64,000 bases of DNA from Peribacillus sp044761665. Its GTDB lineage: Bacteria > Bacillota > Bacilli > Bacillales > DSM-1321. Each line of letters begins with the position of its first letter. Within the stretch, counting starts at the first letter, position 1. Position numbers and translations under genes: made by a program. Below, in pieces: positions 25,213 to 33,377 of the stretch. A model generated the notes under the pieces. That model was not told where the DNA came from, ran no database searches, and saw only the letters and a list, made by a program, of their open reading frames with translations. The stretch lies in the NCBI RefSeq assembly GCF_044761665.1, contig NZ_JBIWCW010000016.1, positions 9,165 through 73,164 of the forward strand, given 5' to 3'.

Positions 25213-26801
25213 GGAACGGCGAGATGAAGCGTGTTTGGTGTCTGTATCGTGTATCTACCATGAAGCAAGTCGCTACTGATGATGACATCCCGATTCAAAA
25301 AAACGCGTGCCATGAATTCGTGAAAAATAAGCAAGGTTGGATGATTACCAATGAATTGATAGAAAAAGGGGTGTCAGGCTGGTCGAAGAAAGCGAATGAA
25401 AGGGACGCATTGAATACGATTAAACAAGGGGCCAAGGATAAGGAACTCGATGTTCTATTGGTATTCATGTTTGACCGGTTGGGAAGGAGGGAGGATGAAA
25501 CGCCGTTGATCGTTAATTTCCTGAATCAAAATGCTATCGAAGTTTGGTCAACACAAGAAGGGCGACGGAACACGGAATCACATATCGATAAGTTATTAAA
25601 TTATATTAGTTTCTGGCAATCTGACGGGGAAAGCCAGAAAACATCCATGAGGGTTAGAGAAGCTAAAAAGCAGCTAAGTGAGCAAGGGTACTTTCAAGGA
25701 GGGGCGGCGCCGATTGGTTACAGGATCCTCGAAACGAATCGATTGCACTGGAAGAGCAAAGACAGATATCTAAAAGAATTGGCGGTGGATGAAGAAGAGG
25801 CGGAGATGATCAAGCTGATCTTCAGTTTATATGTCGACCGCCACATGGGCTATCGGAAGATCGTGGATTACTTGAATAACAGAGGCTACCGAAACCGGGA
25901 AGGAAACCTATTTGGGGTTAGTACGATCCAGCGTATTTTATCCAATCCGATTTATATAGGAAAGAAACGTTACAAAGGGTTTAATGGGGAAGAGGGACAT
26001 ACTCAGCCATATAATGGGACGTTACGAATCGTTTCAGATGATCTATTCAAGCAAGCCGAGCAGATCAGGAGCACAAGAAGGAACAACATCAAGAAACAAG
26101 ACAAATCAGGCATACCACTTGCAGGGAAGTTGATGTTTTCAGGAATGGCCCATTGTAAGTATTGCGGGGCGAAGTTGAGCGGGAACTATCTTTATCGAAA
26201 ACAAAAAGGTAAAGGAGATTCCACTGTTACGTATCGGTATAAATGTCCACTCAATAAAGGCAGGGCATATGGTGCTCATGAAAGCAGTACATGGGAAGCC
26301 AAGAAGTACGATGCGATCCTGATGAAACAGGTGAAGGCTGTACTTTCACAGCTCGATTTAAGCCCATACTTGGCCCGCGCTGTTCACAAACCCTCCCATC
26401 TGGCACAGTGTGAGCGGAATTTAAAGCTGTTGGATAAGGAATATCTAGCATGGATGAAGCAATTAGTGAGGCTGCAAGCTGAAATCAGTAAATCATTGGT
26501 TGGCGAGAGTGTATTTACCCCGGAACAACTGTCAGGTGCCATAGAAGATATTAATAGGAAGGTCGCTGAAAATACCGCTAGTAGGATGAGGGTAAGAGCA
26601 GACATGGAAAATCGCAGCGCCGAAGTTAATGATGTGAAACATTGGGAACTAGAATTCGATAAAGCGGACAATGATTTGAAGAAGGCGATGCTGTCGAGGA
26701 TTATTGATAAAGTGATCTTAGGAAAAAATGAAGTGGAGATCATGTTCAATTTTACCCTACAGGAGTGCCTGAAACCAAACAATGAGGAACCTTCTTTATA
26801 G
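25203..26801 (+). CDS. Large serine recombinase (site-specific integrase)
   Basis: The 532-residue protein starts with a resolvase catalytic domain: LYRVSTMKQ (catalytic Ser), LLVFMFDRLGRREDE and the long E-helix region; then a recombinase domain (IGYRILETNR... RKIVDYLNNRGYRNREGNLFGVSTIQRILSNPIYIGKKRYKG), a zinc ribbon (CKYCGAKL ... YKCP) and a coiled-coil C-terminal region (LAQCERNLKLLDKEYLAWMKQLVRLQAEI). This is the architecture of phage and element integrases such as SpoIVCA and SprA. The ATG at 25224 is an alternative start. It sits 26 bases from the right attachment core, as expected if it mediated the ytlA insertion. Confidence 0.95.
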   Translation: MVLRNGEMKRVWCLYRVSTMKQVATDDDIPIQKNACHEFVKNKQGWMITNELIEKGVSGWSKKANERDALNTIKQGAKDKELDVLLVFMFDRLGRREDETPLIVNFLNQNAIEVWSTQEGRRNTESHIDKLLNYISFWQSDGESQKTSMRVREAKKQLSEQGYFQGGAAPIGYRILETNRLHWKSKDRYLKELAVDEEEAEMIKLIFSLYVDRHMGYRKIVDYLNNRGYRNREGNLFGVSTIQRILSNPIYIGKKRYKGFNGEEGHTQPYNGTLRIVSDDLFKQAEQIRSTRRNNIKKQDKSGIPLAGKLMFSGMAHCKYCGAKLSGNYLYRKQKGKGDSTVTYRYKCPLNKGRAYGAHESSTWEAKKYDAILMKQVKAVLSQLDLSPYLARAVHKPSHLAQCERNLKLLDKEYLAWMKQLVRLQAEISKSLVGESVFTPEQLSGAIEDINRKVAENTASRMRVRADMENRSAEVNDVKHWELEFDKADNDLKKAMLSRIIDKVILGKNEVEIMFNFTLQECLKPNNEEPSL

Positions 26802-26806
26802 AGACT

Positions 26807-27379
26807 TCAAACATGCATTTCGTTACTGGATGCGAATGCGGTCGCGATATTCGCAAAATCTATATTCTGAATGAGCTTCAAGTCTTTTTGTGGGTCGATA
26901 TTATGCTTTTTCAAGACAAATTCCCCAGCCATTTGCGGCATTCCGCCTTTCCGCTGACCTAGGAAAGTGGAGTCTTTCAACATATCCCATTCGAAATTTT
27001 CAATCTTTTCACGTGAAACAAGGAAGGTTCCATCCGTTTGCGTGAGCTGTGCGAAGTTAATGACCGGATCACTGGATCCTTGGGCCTGGACATAGATGGA
27101 TGTTTCCGATCCGACGAGTGCAATGTCTGCGCCATCAGACAGTAAAGTGGTCATCGTCTTGTCGCCGCCAGCCGTCGTTTTCAAATCGACTTTCAAGCCC
27201 TCTTCTTCAAAGAAACCTTTTTCAATCGCGACATACTGTGGCGTATAGAAAAGCGAGCGCGTCACTTCGGCCACGCGGACCTTCGTCGTTTCTTCTTTCT
27301 TTTTTCCACAGGCCCCGAGTGGAATCACCAGCATGCAAACAAGTAAAAATAGGACACCCGCTTTACACCATTTTTTCAA
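26807..27379 (-). pseudogene. ytlA: ytlA 5' fragment (N-terminal half of substrate-binding lipoprotein)
   Basis: This fragment encodes a lipoprotein signal (LVIPLGACGKKKE) and the N-terminal lobe of an NMT1/SsuA-type binding protein (SLFYTPQYVAIEKGFFEEEGLKVDLKTTAGGDKT, ALVGSETSIYV). YtlA homology stops at ANIATAFAS; the last residues SNEMHV come from the inserted element. It starts at TTG (27379) after GGAGGAAGG. The truncated protein could be exported but lacks the second lobe. If the element excised, the full 333-residue protein would be restored in frame. Confidence 0.9.
26828..26836. repeat. Right attachment-site core of the ytlA element
   Basis: This is the second copy of GGATGCGAA, directly repeated with respect to 20578-20586 and encoding FAS of YtlA on the minus strand. 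Confidence 0.8.
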
Positions 27380-27514
27380 TTTACCTTCCTCCTTGATATA
27401 TAGGAATTTTGCCTACCTTATCGTATGAACGAGTGGGGAATTTGTGAATGCCTATCAGGGGATAAAATTGGGTGAATGTTTTACAATAAGGGAAAGAGAA
27501 AGGGGGAGCGGAAC

Positions 27515-28303
27515 ATGAAGAACGGAAGTATCATTTCAAAGCAACGGTTCCCCTCACCACATCCAGGCATTCACCTTTTTTTAGTCACATACATGTCTCA
27601 GGGCTTGAAGGTAAAGGGATTACTTGCGGAACCGGTGGAGGGGGACATTCATGATGCTTTCCTTTATTTACGGGGTGGCATTAAAAATGTAGGCAAGGTG
27701 AGACCAGGACGTATCATACAGTACGCAGCAGAAGGTTTCATCGTCTTTGCCCCTTTTTACCGGGGGAACCAAGGCGGCGAGGGTGACGAAGATTTTGCCG
27801 GAGAAGACCGGTTCGATGCGATATCGGGCTTCAATCTGCTTGAGCAACATCCGCGGGTGAATAAGGAACATATTCATATCCTCGGTTTTTCCCGGGGTGG
27901 AATCATGGCTCTTTGGACGGCGATTCACTGCAAGACGGCGGCTTCCCTTGTCACATGGGGCGGGGTGTCCGATATGTTCATGACGTATGTCGAACGAGTC
28001 GACATGCGGCGGATGATGAAGCGGGTCATCGGTGGTACACCTAAGAAATGTCCGGAACAATATGAATACAGGACACCGTTGTTTGCGATTGAGGAGTTGA
28101 ATGTTTCAGTGCTAATCATACACGGGGAACGGGACGACAATGTGTCGGTGGAACATGCCTATCGACTGGAGAAAAGGTTAAAGGCCCACGATAAGCCGGT
28201 CGAGAGCTGGTTTTTCCCGCAATTCACGCATTTCTTCCCGCCTGCGGTCAATCGAAAAGTGGTCGAAGATTTAACAACTTGGATGAAAAGTAAAACCGAA
28301 TAA
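27515..28303 (+). CDS. ytmA: YtmA, alpha/beta hydrolase (prolyl oligopeptidase-like)
   Basis: The 262-residue protein has an alpha/beta hydrolase fold of the S9 peptidase type: FAPFYRGNQGGEGDEDFAGEDRFDAI, nucleophile GFSRGGIMALW, acid HGERDDNV and histidine PQFTHFFPPA. The ATG at 27515 follows AAGGGGGAG; the frame from 27476 has no ribosome site. It sits next to ytmB and the ytl genes as in B. subtilis. Substrate unknown. Confidence 0.88.
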   Translation: MKNGSIISKQRFPSPHPGIHLFLVTYMSQGLKVKGLLAEPVEGDIHDAFLYLRGGIKNVGKVRPGRIIQYAAEGFIVFAPFYRGNQGGEGDEDFAGEDRFDAISGFNLLEQHPRVNKEHIHILGFSRGGIMALWTAIHCKTAASLVTWGGVSDMFMTYVERVDMRRMMKRVIGGTPKKCPEQYEYRTPLFAIEELNVSVLIIHGERDDNVSVEHAYRLEKRLKAHDKPVESWFFPQFTHFFPPAVNRKVVEDLTTWMKSKTE

Positions 28304-28342
28304 TGATAGAATGAAGTATATTGACCAGAGGAGGAGATATAC

Positions 28343-28585
28343 ATGGGCATGCCTATGGAACTCAACACCATGATCGTGACAAAGGGAAACGAAGTTCGTG
28401 AACAAGAGAATGTGTTCAGCCTGACGAAAGCTGGGTACCGCCTGTATCCTATCGACATCCCGATTGACGTCCGTAAAACGATTCAATCTGATTCAAGCGG
28501 AACGGCGGTTATCCAAAAAGTCGAATGGACGAACGAAAAAACCACCATTACATACCAATTGATCTCACTGAATTCAACAAACTGA
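28343..28585 (+). CDS. ytmB: YtmB, DUF2584 protein
   Basis: The 80-residue protein MGMPMELNTMIVTKGNEVREQEN..., with GYRLYPIDIPIDVRKT and TYQLISLNSTN, matches the DUF2584/YtmB family as I recall it. Likely a small beta-rich soluble protein of unknown function. GGAGGAG precedes the start. It lies 39 bases after ytmA, probably in the same operon, and ends with a strong terminator. Confidence 0.85.
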   Translation: MGMPMELNTMIVTKGNEVREQENVFSLTKAGYRLYPIDIPIDVRKTIQSDSSGTAVIQKVEWTNEKTTITYQLISLNSTN

Positions 28586-28592
28586 ATACCTG

Positions 28593-28625
28593 AAGCGCAT
28601 GGCGACCTAGCATGCGCTTTTTTTG
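28593..28625 (+). terminator. Terminator after ytmB
   Basis: A perfect 9-bp stem AAGCGCATG/CATGCGCTT (28593-28601 with 28611-28619) is followed by a T-run. Confidence 0.9.
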
Positions 28626-28643
28626 ATGTGGGTTGTTGTGCGG

Positions 28644-28854
28644 AATTCAACGTTGGGGCGGATAATTCAACATTCGCAGGAATAATTCAACATTCACAGG
28701 AATAATTCAACATTCACGCTCATAATTCGACTTTCAGCACAAAAACCGGTCGAGATTTGTGGAATTCAACCACGAAGACGATTAATTCGACCAGGCCACA
28801 AATTAATTCAACCACAGAAAGGAATAATTCAACCACAACATCCAATAATTCAAC
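28644..28854. repeat. Array of AATTCAAC motifs at 20-bp then 21-bp spacing
   Basis: The octamer AATTCAAC (or AATTCGAC) starts at 28644, 28664, 28684, 28704 and 28724 (20-bp steps), then at 28763, 28784, 28805, 28826 and 28847 (about 21-bp steps), with a degenerate GGTCGAG around 28748 between the halves. Units in the first half share AATTCAACATTCRC; units in the second half share AATTCAACCAC. It lies in non-coding DNA between the ytmB terminator and the TSUP permease gene. The spacing is close to two helical turns, so the motifs face one side of the DNA. Not a CRISPR: the repeat is too short and the spacers are alike. Confidence 0.85.
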
Positions 28855-28975
28855 CACGCAAAAGTGCGAGACTAATTTGGTTCCATATTTTCGTGGAAAG
28901 TTATTTGATTTTTATAAAATATCCAAAAGTGGGAGTATAATAGATGAGATATTGCTGTTGAAAGAAGGAGACTAG

Positions 28976-29746
28976 ATGGAGGATATTAATCTTTATACAC
29001 TGCTATTTTTAGTGATTGCCGGTTTTATTGCTGCGTTCATTGATTCTGTTGTGGGCGGAGGCGGACTTATTTCCATTCCTGCTTTGTTGTTTACGGGGAT
29101 GTCGCCATCAGCGGCACTTGCGACGAATAAGTTTTCGAGCTCTATGGGATCTTTGACGAGTACGATATCATTCATTCGTGCTGGGAAAGTGAACTTCAAA
29201 TTTGTCATCAAGTTTTTGCCGCTTACGGTGGTCGGGTCGATTTTAGGCGCATATGTCGTTCACTTTGTATCGCCTGATATTTTGAAGCCGCTGATTTTAG
29301 TAATATTAGTGATAGTCGCGATTTACACGATCGTCAAAAAGGACTGGGGAAAAGAAACCTTATATAAAGGGTTAACCCGGAATAAGCTGATCATGATGCT
29401 ATTGGTCATTTTTGCGATCGGCTTTTATGATGGGTTTCTTGGACCAGGGACGGGTTCGTTTTTGTTGTTTGCTTTCTTGATCATCGGATTTGATTTTGTT
29501 CAAGCGGCAGGGAATGCAAAAATCTTGAACTTTGGCAGTAACATTGCCGCGCTTGTCGTGTTCCTATCGATGGGTACGGTCAATTTCGCTTACGGGATTC
29601 CGATGGGGATTGCGATGGTTGCCGGGGCTTTGGTCGGGACCAACTTCGCGATAAAAAAAGGATCTTCCTATGTCCGGGTATTATTCATTGGCGTCACCGT
29701 GTTATTGATAGGCAAGAATATCTTGAACTATCTTCATCTGATTTAA
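28976..29746 (+). CDS. TSUP-family (TauE/SafE) membrane permease
   Basis: The 256-residue protein has about eight TM helices in two TSUP repeats: FIDSVVGGGGLISIPALLFTGMSPSAALATNKFSSSMGSL and FYDGFLGPGTGSFLLFAFLIIGFDFVQAAGNAKILNFGSN. The family exports sulfite, sulfoacetate or other organic anions; substrate cannot be told here. AAGGAG lies five bases before the ATG, and TATAAT is present at 28936-28941. It follows the AATTCAAC array. Confidence 0.88.
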   Translation: MEDINLYTLLFLVIAGFIAAFIDSVVGGGGLISIPALLFTGMSPSAALATNKFSSSMGSLTSTISFIRAGKVNFKFVIKFLPLTVVGSILGAYVVHFVSPDILKPLILVILVIVAIYTIVKKDWGKETLYKGLTRNKLIMMLLVIFAIGFYDGFLGPGTGSFLLFAFLIIGFDFVQAAGNAKILNFGSNIAALVVFLSMGTVNFAYGIPMGIAMVAGALVGTNFAIKKGSSYVRVLFIGVTVLLIGKNILNYLHLI

Positions 29747-29770
29747 GAGTTTGCTAGAATACATATTTTA

Positions 29771-29803
29771 AAATGGCCGTGGGATAACTGCGGCCGTTTT
29801 TTA
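29771..29803 (+). terminator. Terminator after TSUP gene
   Basis: A 9-bp stem with one G:T pair (29771-29779 with 29791-29799) is followed by TTTTTTATT. Confidence 0.85.
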
Positions 29804-29851
29804 TTGTTAGATAGTTCCTGTATACAGAATAATAGTTTTATGCGATAATTT

Positions 29852-29871
29852 CCTGACGAACGTTCGTTAGG
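29852..29871. promoter_or_regulatory. Palindromic operator upstream of TetR/MATE genes
   Basis: CCTGACGAACGTTCGTTAGG is palindromic at 18 of 20 bases with a perfect CGAACGTTCG centre. It lies 52 bases before the TetR gene and is a typical autoregulatory TetR-family site. Confidence 0.65.
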
Positions 29872-29922
29872 ATGAAGGGCGTGCTTGTGCGGTAAGATAT
29901 TGGTTTATGAAAGGTGAAGATC

Positions 29923-30492
29923 ATGAAAAGTGAAGATATCAAAAAAGCGGCACTCAAATATTTTTCGATTCATGGATATGAGGGGACGTCGCTTTCTCAA
30001 ATCGCTGACGATGTGGGGATTAAAAAGCAGTCGATTTATTCTCATTTTAAAGGGAAAGATGATTTATTTCTCGCCGTCCTCAAAGATGCCAAGGAGATGG
30101 AGCTCTCCTCTTACGTGGCGTATTTCAAGCAAAAACAGGAACCGGAAAAGACATTGTATGGATTCCTGGAAGAGATGAGAAAGATGTTTCAGGAGAACGA
30201 GAATTTGAAGTTCTGGCTTCGGATGGAATTCTTTCCGCCTCCGCATTTGTACAAAGAGGTGCAGCGGGAAGCGATGGATCTTGAGAATCAACAAGAAGCT
30301 TTGTTAGAAGAGTTATTCGAATCATGGATATCGGAAGGGGTCCTTGCGGGGAGTGCCCGGACGCTGACGTTGGCGTACACAGGTGTAATCGTCGCAATCA
30401 TGGTTGAGCTGGCCTACTCCGATGATTCCAAGCGACTGGAAGAGAAATTCGAAGCATTATGGACCGTATTTTGGAGAGGAATATCCAAGTAA
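29923..30492 (+). CDS. TetR/AcrR-family regulator
   Basis: The 189-residue protein has an N-terminal helix-turn-helix (IKKAALKYFSIHGYEGTSLSQIADDVGIKKQSIYSHFKGKDDLF, residues 5-50) and an all-helical effector domain. The ATG at 29923 is preferred over GTG 29914 because AAAGGTG sits seven bases before it. It is followed 25 bases later by a MATE efflux gene in the same direction, so the pair is probably an operon repressed by this protein through the palindrome at 29852. Confidence 0.88.
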   Translation: MKSEDIKKAALKYFSIHGYEGTSLSQIADDVGIKKQSIYSHFKGKDDLFLAVLKDAKEMELSSYVAYFKQKQEPEKTLYGFLEEMRKMFQENENLKFWLRMEFFPPPHLYKEVQREAMDLENQQEALLEELFESWISEGVLAGSARTLTLAYTGVIVAIMVELAYSDDSKRLEEKFEALWTVFWRGISK

Positions 30493-30517
30493 GGTTAGGT
30501 AAATAGGAGATGGAAAC

Positions 30518-31864
30518 ATGGCAATGAGAGAACAACAACAGAAAAATCTTCTAGAAATAGAATCGACGGGAAAGGTCTTTTTACGCTACTTGATTCCATC
30601 GATGATCGGCATGATCTTGATGGCATTGAACTTTGTCGTCGATGGCGTCATGGTCGGAAATAAACTTGGTTCCGTCGCCTTAGCAGGGGTGAATATTGCT
30701 GGCCCCATTTATACCATATTTGTCGCGATGTCGATTTGGATTGGTGTCGGGGGTGCCACGCTATATTCCCAAAGCATGGGGGCGAAGGATCATGGACGGG
30801 CTCGTTTTATTTTTACACATTCCATCGTTTTAATTACAGGCTTCACGATTATCATCGGTTTGATTGCCTTCCTGTTTCATGATCAGCTCGTGTTCGCGTT
30901 AGGGGCAAATGAGGCCACGGCGCCCTTTGCGACGGATTATATGAATGTCTTCTTGATGCTGGGCTTTGTATTCACTTTAGAAAACGCCTTGAGTATATTT
31001 ATCCGGAATAACGGAAATCCGACGCTTGCGATGTCGGCTTTGATCGTCACGGCTGTTTCTAATTTCATTTTGAACTATATCATTTTGTATGTGTACAATT
31101 TAGGGGTCCGCGAGATTGCGTTTGGGACAATCACCGCGTCAGCACTCGGGATCGTTGTGCTTTCGGCCCATTTCTTCACGAAAAGAAATACGCTTCGTCT
31201 GGTCAAGTTTCGTTTTGACAAAACGCTTTTTCTTCTTACCATGTCGATTGGTTTTCCGAGTTTTTTATCCGAACTTGGAGTGTCCGTTTTCACGATTGCC
31301 CATAATAATGTGTTTTCCCGTCTTGCAGGGACAGATGGCTTGGCTGCCTTTTCCATCGTCAATTATGCACATAGTGTAATGCTGTTGATGTTTCTTGGCA
31401 TCGGGTCAGCGATCCAACCGCTCGTTAGTTATTACCATGGAGCCAAGGATGAGAAGCGAAAACGTGAGACGGTCCGCATTGCCGTCTTTACGGCAATCGG
31501 AGCAGGGGTTTTCATCACCTTGCTCGGGCAAGTGACCGCTCCCTATATTGTAGATTTATTCGGGGACTTTTCGGAAGATGTGAAGGAACTCGCGACCATC
31601 GGCATTCGGATATTCTTTGGTGGCTATATTCTGATGGGAGTAAACTTCGTCATGATGACCTATTTTCAATCGGTCGGACAAGTCAGGATGGCAGCCTGGA
31701 TCACGATCGGGCGGGAATTCCTTTTCATGCTCATCTTCCTCATGACACTACCCCTGATATTTGGAACCAATGCCGCATGGCTTTCGATTCCGTTATCAGA
31801 AGTAGTCATTTTCGGGACGATCTTGCTGTATTTAAAAAGAGAAGGTGCGTTCTTCGGTAAATGA
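30518..31864 (+). CDS. MATE-family efflux transporter
   Basis: The 448-residue protein has about 12 TM helices and two MatE repeats (FLRYLIPSMIGMILMALNFVVDGVMVGNKLGSVALAGVNIAGPIY and IGFPSFLSELGVSVFTIAHNNVFSRLAGTDGLAAFSIV). MATE proteins expel cationic drugs or organic compounds with Na+ or H+. AGGAGATGG precedes the ATG. It is co-transcribed with the TetR gene. Confidence 0.9.
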   Translation: MAMREQQQKNLLEIESTGKVFLRYLIPSMIGMILMALNFVVDGVMVGNKLGSVALAGVNIAGPIYTIFVAMSIWIGVGGATLYSQSMGAKDHGRARFIFTHSIVLITGFTIIIGLIAFLFHDQLVFALGANEATAPFATDYMNVFLMLGFVFTLENALSIFIRNNGNPTLAMSALIVTAVSNFILNYIILYVYNLGVREIAFGTITASALGIVVLSAHFFTKRNTLRLVKFRFDKTLFLLTMSIGFPSFLSELGVSVFTIAHNNVFSRLAGTDGLAAFSIVNYAHSVMLLMFLGIGSAIQPLVSYYHGAKDEKRKRETVRIAVFTAIGAGVFITLLGQVTAPYIVDLFGDFSEDVKELATIGIRIFFGGYILMGVNFVMMTYFQSVGQVRMAAWITIGREFLFMLIFLMTLPLIFGTNAAWLSIPLSEVVIFGTILLYLKREGAFFGK

Positions 31865-31877
31865 GGTCATGGAATCT

Positions 31878-31907
31878 AAAGATCACCAAGTGGGTGGTCT
31901 TTTTTTG
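31878..31907 (+). terminator. Terminator after MATE gene
   Basis: A 10-bp stem with one mismatch/wobble (31878-31887 with 31893-31902) ends in seven T's. Confidence 0.85.
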
Positions 31908-31933
31908 CTTTCCAGAAATTTTTCGAAAAAATA

Positions 31934-31962
31934 TTGACAGGATCATCCTCCTGTTATATATT
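31934..31962 (+). promoter_or_regulatory. Sigma-A promoter of the 46-residue ORF
   Basis: TTGACA (31934-31939), exactly 17 bp, TATATT (31957-31962). The spacer contains the inverted arms ACAGGA and TCCTGT (31937-31954), a possible operator overlapping the promoter. Confidence 0.7.
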
Positions 31963-32009
31963 ATTTGTATATTAAATTTATTGTTATATAACAGAGGAGG
32001 AGAAAGAAA

Positions 32010-32150
32010 ATGAACATGTATAATAAAGCATATGAAACGTATTTAATGATTTGCGAAAGATATGGAATCGAGTCGATTAACTTTCACCATTTCATCAAAC
32101 ACTTAACCGAAGATCAGTTGGACGAATATAGTAAATTAGCGATTAATTGA
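32010..32150 (+). CDS. 46-residue hypothetical protein with own promoter
   Basis: A short ORF encodes 46 residues beginning MNMYNKAYETYLMICERYGI and ending DEYSKLAIN. GAGGAGG lies about nine bases before the ATG and a near-consensus promoter stands 48 bases upstream; a strong terminator follows at 32201. All three signals together make it a genuine expressed unit. The sequence is amphipathic-helical and acidic. I do not recognise a family; small regulators such as Sda or Spo0E-type phosphatases have this size, but key motifs are not evident. Confidence 0.7.
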   Translation: MNMYNKAYETYLMICERYGIESINFHHFIKHLTEDQLDEYSKLAIN

Positions 32151-32200
32151 AAAGGACGTGTTCATACAGATGGATTTAGCCGATGTGGAAGCCATATAGA

Positions 32201-32239
32201 AACCCCACCCGTTACGTTATAGTAAAGGTGGGGTTTTGT
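32201..32239. terminator. Terminator after the 46-residue ORF
   Basis: A perfect 9-bp GC-rich stem AACCCCACC/GGTGGGGTT (32201-32209 with 32227-32235) is followed by TTGTT. It lies between convergent genes and may also serve the histidine kinase. Confidence 0.75.
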
Positions 32240-32267
32240 TATGTATTCAAATTTGGCCCTCGTTGTT

Positions 32268-33377
32268 TTACAAGATGAGCTGTTTTTCACTTTCTTGATG
32301 AGGAAGTGTGACATGAATGGTGGTTCCTTTTGACACTTCACTAGTAATCTTGATCTGCCCGCCATGTCCATGAATAAGGTTTTTCACGATGCCCATACCT
32401 AAGCCAGTTCCCATTTCAGTTGAGGTGCCTCGGTAATATTTTTTGAAAATGTTATCTAAAGTATGTTGGTTCATCCCAATACCGTCGTCAGAAATAGAGA
32501 TAGTGACGGTGCTCGCTTGTTTCTTTAATAAGACATGAATGTTCGTACCAGGTGGATTATGGAGGAGGGCATTCGTGAGTAAATTCTGTAAGGCCCGATA
32601 CATTAAGCGAACATCAAATGAAATCTCGATAAAGGGTTCAGGACATTCGAAGCTTAGGTTGTATTCAAATGCTCTCGGATCATTGCCAATATCGGCTATT
32701 AAACTTTTAGTGAATTCGACGATGTTTTCCCTTCTTAAAGTAATAGGCAAATAGGTTTTGATATGATTCATCTGAAAGGAAAGGGTAAGGTCTTCAATCA
32801 GAGATTCTATCTGTTCACCTTTTTGCGCAATTTCTTTGATATATGTTAGTTTTTCATTCTCCGTCCATGAGTAATCTTGATTTAGTAATAACGAGGAGTA
32901 TCCGGTGATATAGGTAAGAGGCGTCTTGAGGTCATGTGAGATTCCGGCTATCCAATCTTTTTTTATCTCTTCGATTTTTTCGCGATCTTGTTCCGCTTGC
33001 TTTAGGTGTTCAGATAATGAAAAAATATTGAAAATCACTTCTTTATAGAGCTGGTAGTGCTTTCGTAATGTACCTTTATTTGTGAAGGCTTTTTCTTTTT
33101 GCGGAGGGTCAATATATTTCCCCAGAGTTAGTTGTTGGATCCAAGTCATGATGAACCATAATGGACTGCCGAAATACCAGGCGAAGAACGTGCTGCAGGC
33201 CGTGATGTTTAGTAAAAATGCCATCAACACTAGTGCATCATATCCTTTGTCACCTTCTTTGAAGCTAATAAAGGGAAAGATGACTTCTATGGTCAGCATG
33301 ATTGTCAGTCCCATACTCAAGATCCAAAGAAGAAGACCGATAATAAAATACAGGCTGAAACGTACTTTTATCTTCAT
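32268..33377 (-). CDS. Sensor histidine kinase
   Basis: The 369-residue kinase has two TM helices (about residues 8-30 and 48-75), a HisKA domain with the box GISHDLKTPLTYITGYSSLL, and HATPase motifs NLLTNALLHNPPG, DDGIGM and GTGLGMGIVKNL. The extracellular part is very short, like intramembrane-sensing kinases next to ABC transporters. It overlaps the response-regulator stop by four bases (ATGA). It is divergent from an ABC transporter operon, which is the likely target. Confidence 0.9.
   Translation of the reverse strand: MKIKVRFSLYFIIGLLLWILSMGLTIMLTIEVIFPFISFKEGDKGYDALVLMAFLLNITACSTFFAWYFGSPLWFIMTWIQQLTLGKYIDPPQKEKAFTNKGTLRKHYQLYKEVIFNIFSLSEHLKQAEQDREKIEEIKKDWIAGISHDLKTPLTYITGYSSLLLNQDYSWTENEKLTYIKEIAQKGEQIESLIEDLTLSFQMNHIKTYLPITLRRENIVEFTKSLIADIGNDPRAFEYNLSFECPEPFIEISFDVRLMYRALQNLLTNALLHNPPGTNIHVLLKKQASTVTISISDDGIGMNQHTLDNIFKKYYRGTSTEMGTGLGMGIVKNLIHGHGGQIKITSEVSKGTTIHVTLPHQESEKQLIL

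Larger units (their letters stand above)
20578..26836. mobile_element. 6.25-kb serine-recombinase element inserted in ytlA
   Basis: The two halves of ytlA, both on the minus strand, are separated by 6,250 bp bounded by direct copies of GGATGCGAA. Inside lie mqo, a TetR regulator, a DHA2-type efflux pump, a small ORF and a large serine recombinase whose stop is 26 bases from the right core. Recombinase adjacent to an end, intact target gene after deletion, and cargo genes make this an integrative element. No conjugation, phage structural or replication genes are present, so it moves only by its recombinase or with help. Whether it still excises cannot be told from one sequence. Confidence 0.87.

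Noticed and set aside
28644..28854. CRISPR array
   Set aside because: The repeated unit is only about 8-14 bp, the intervening bases are similar rather than unique, and no cas genes are present.
28757..28975. 72-residue ORF with NSTT repeats across the AATTCAAC array
   Set aside because: The repeat protein pattern follows directly from the 21-bp DNA period, there is no ribosome site, and the first half of the array (20-bp steps) is not in frame.
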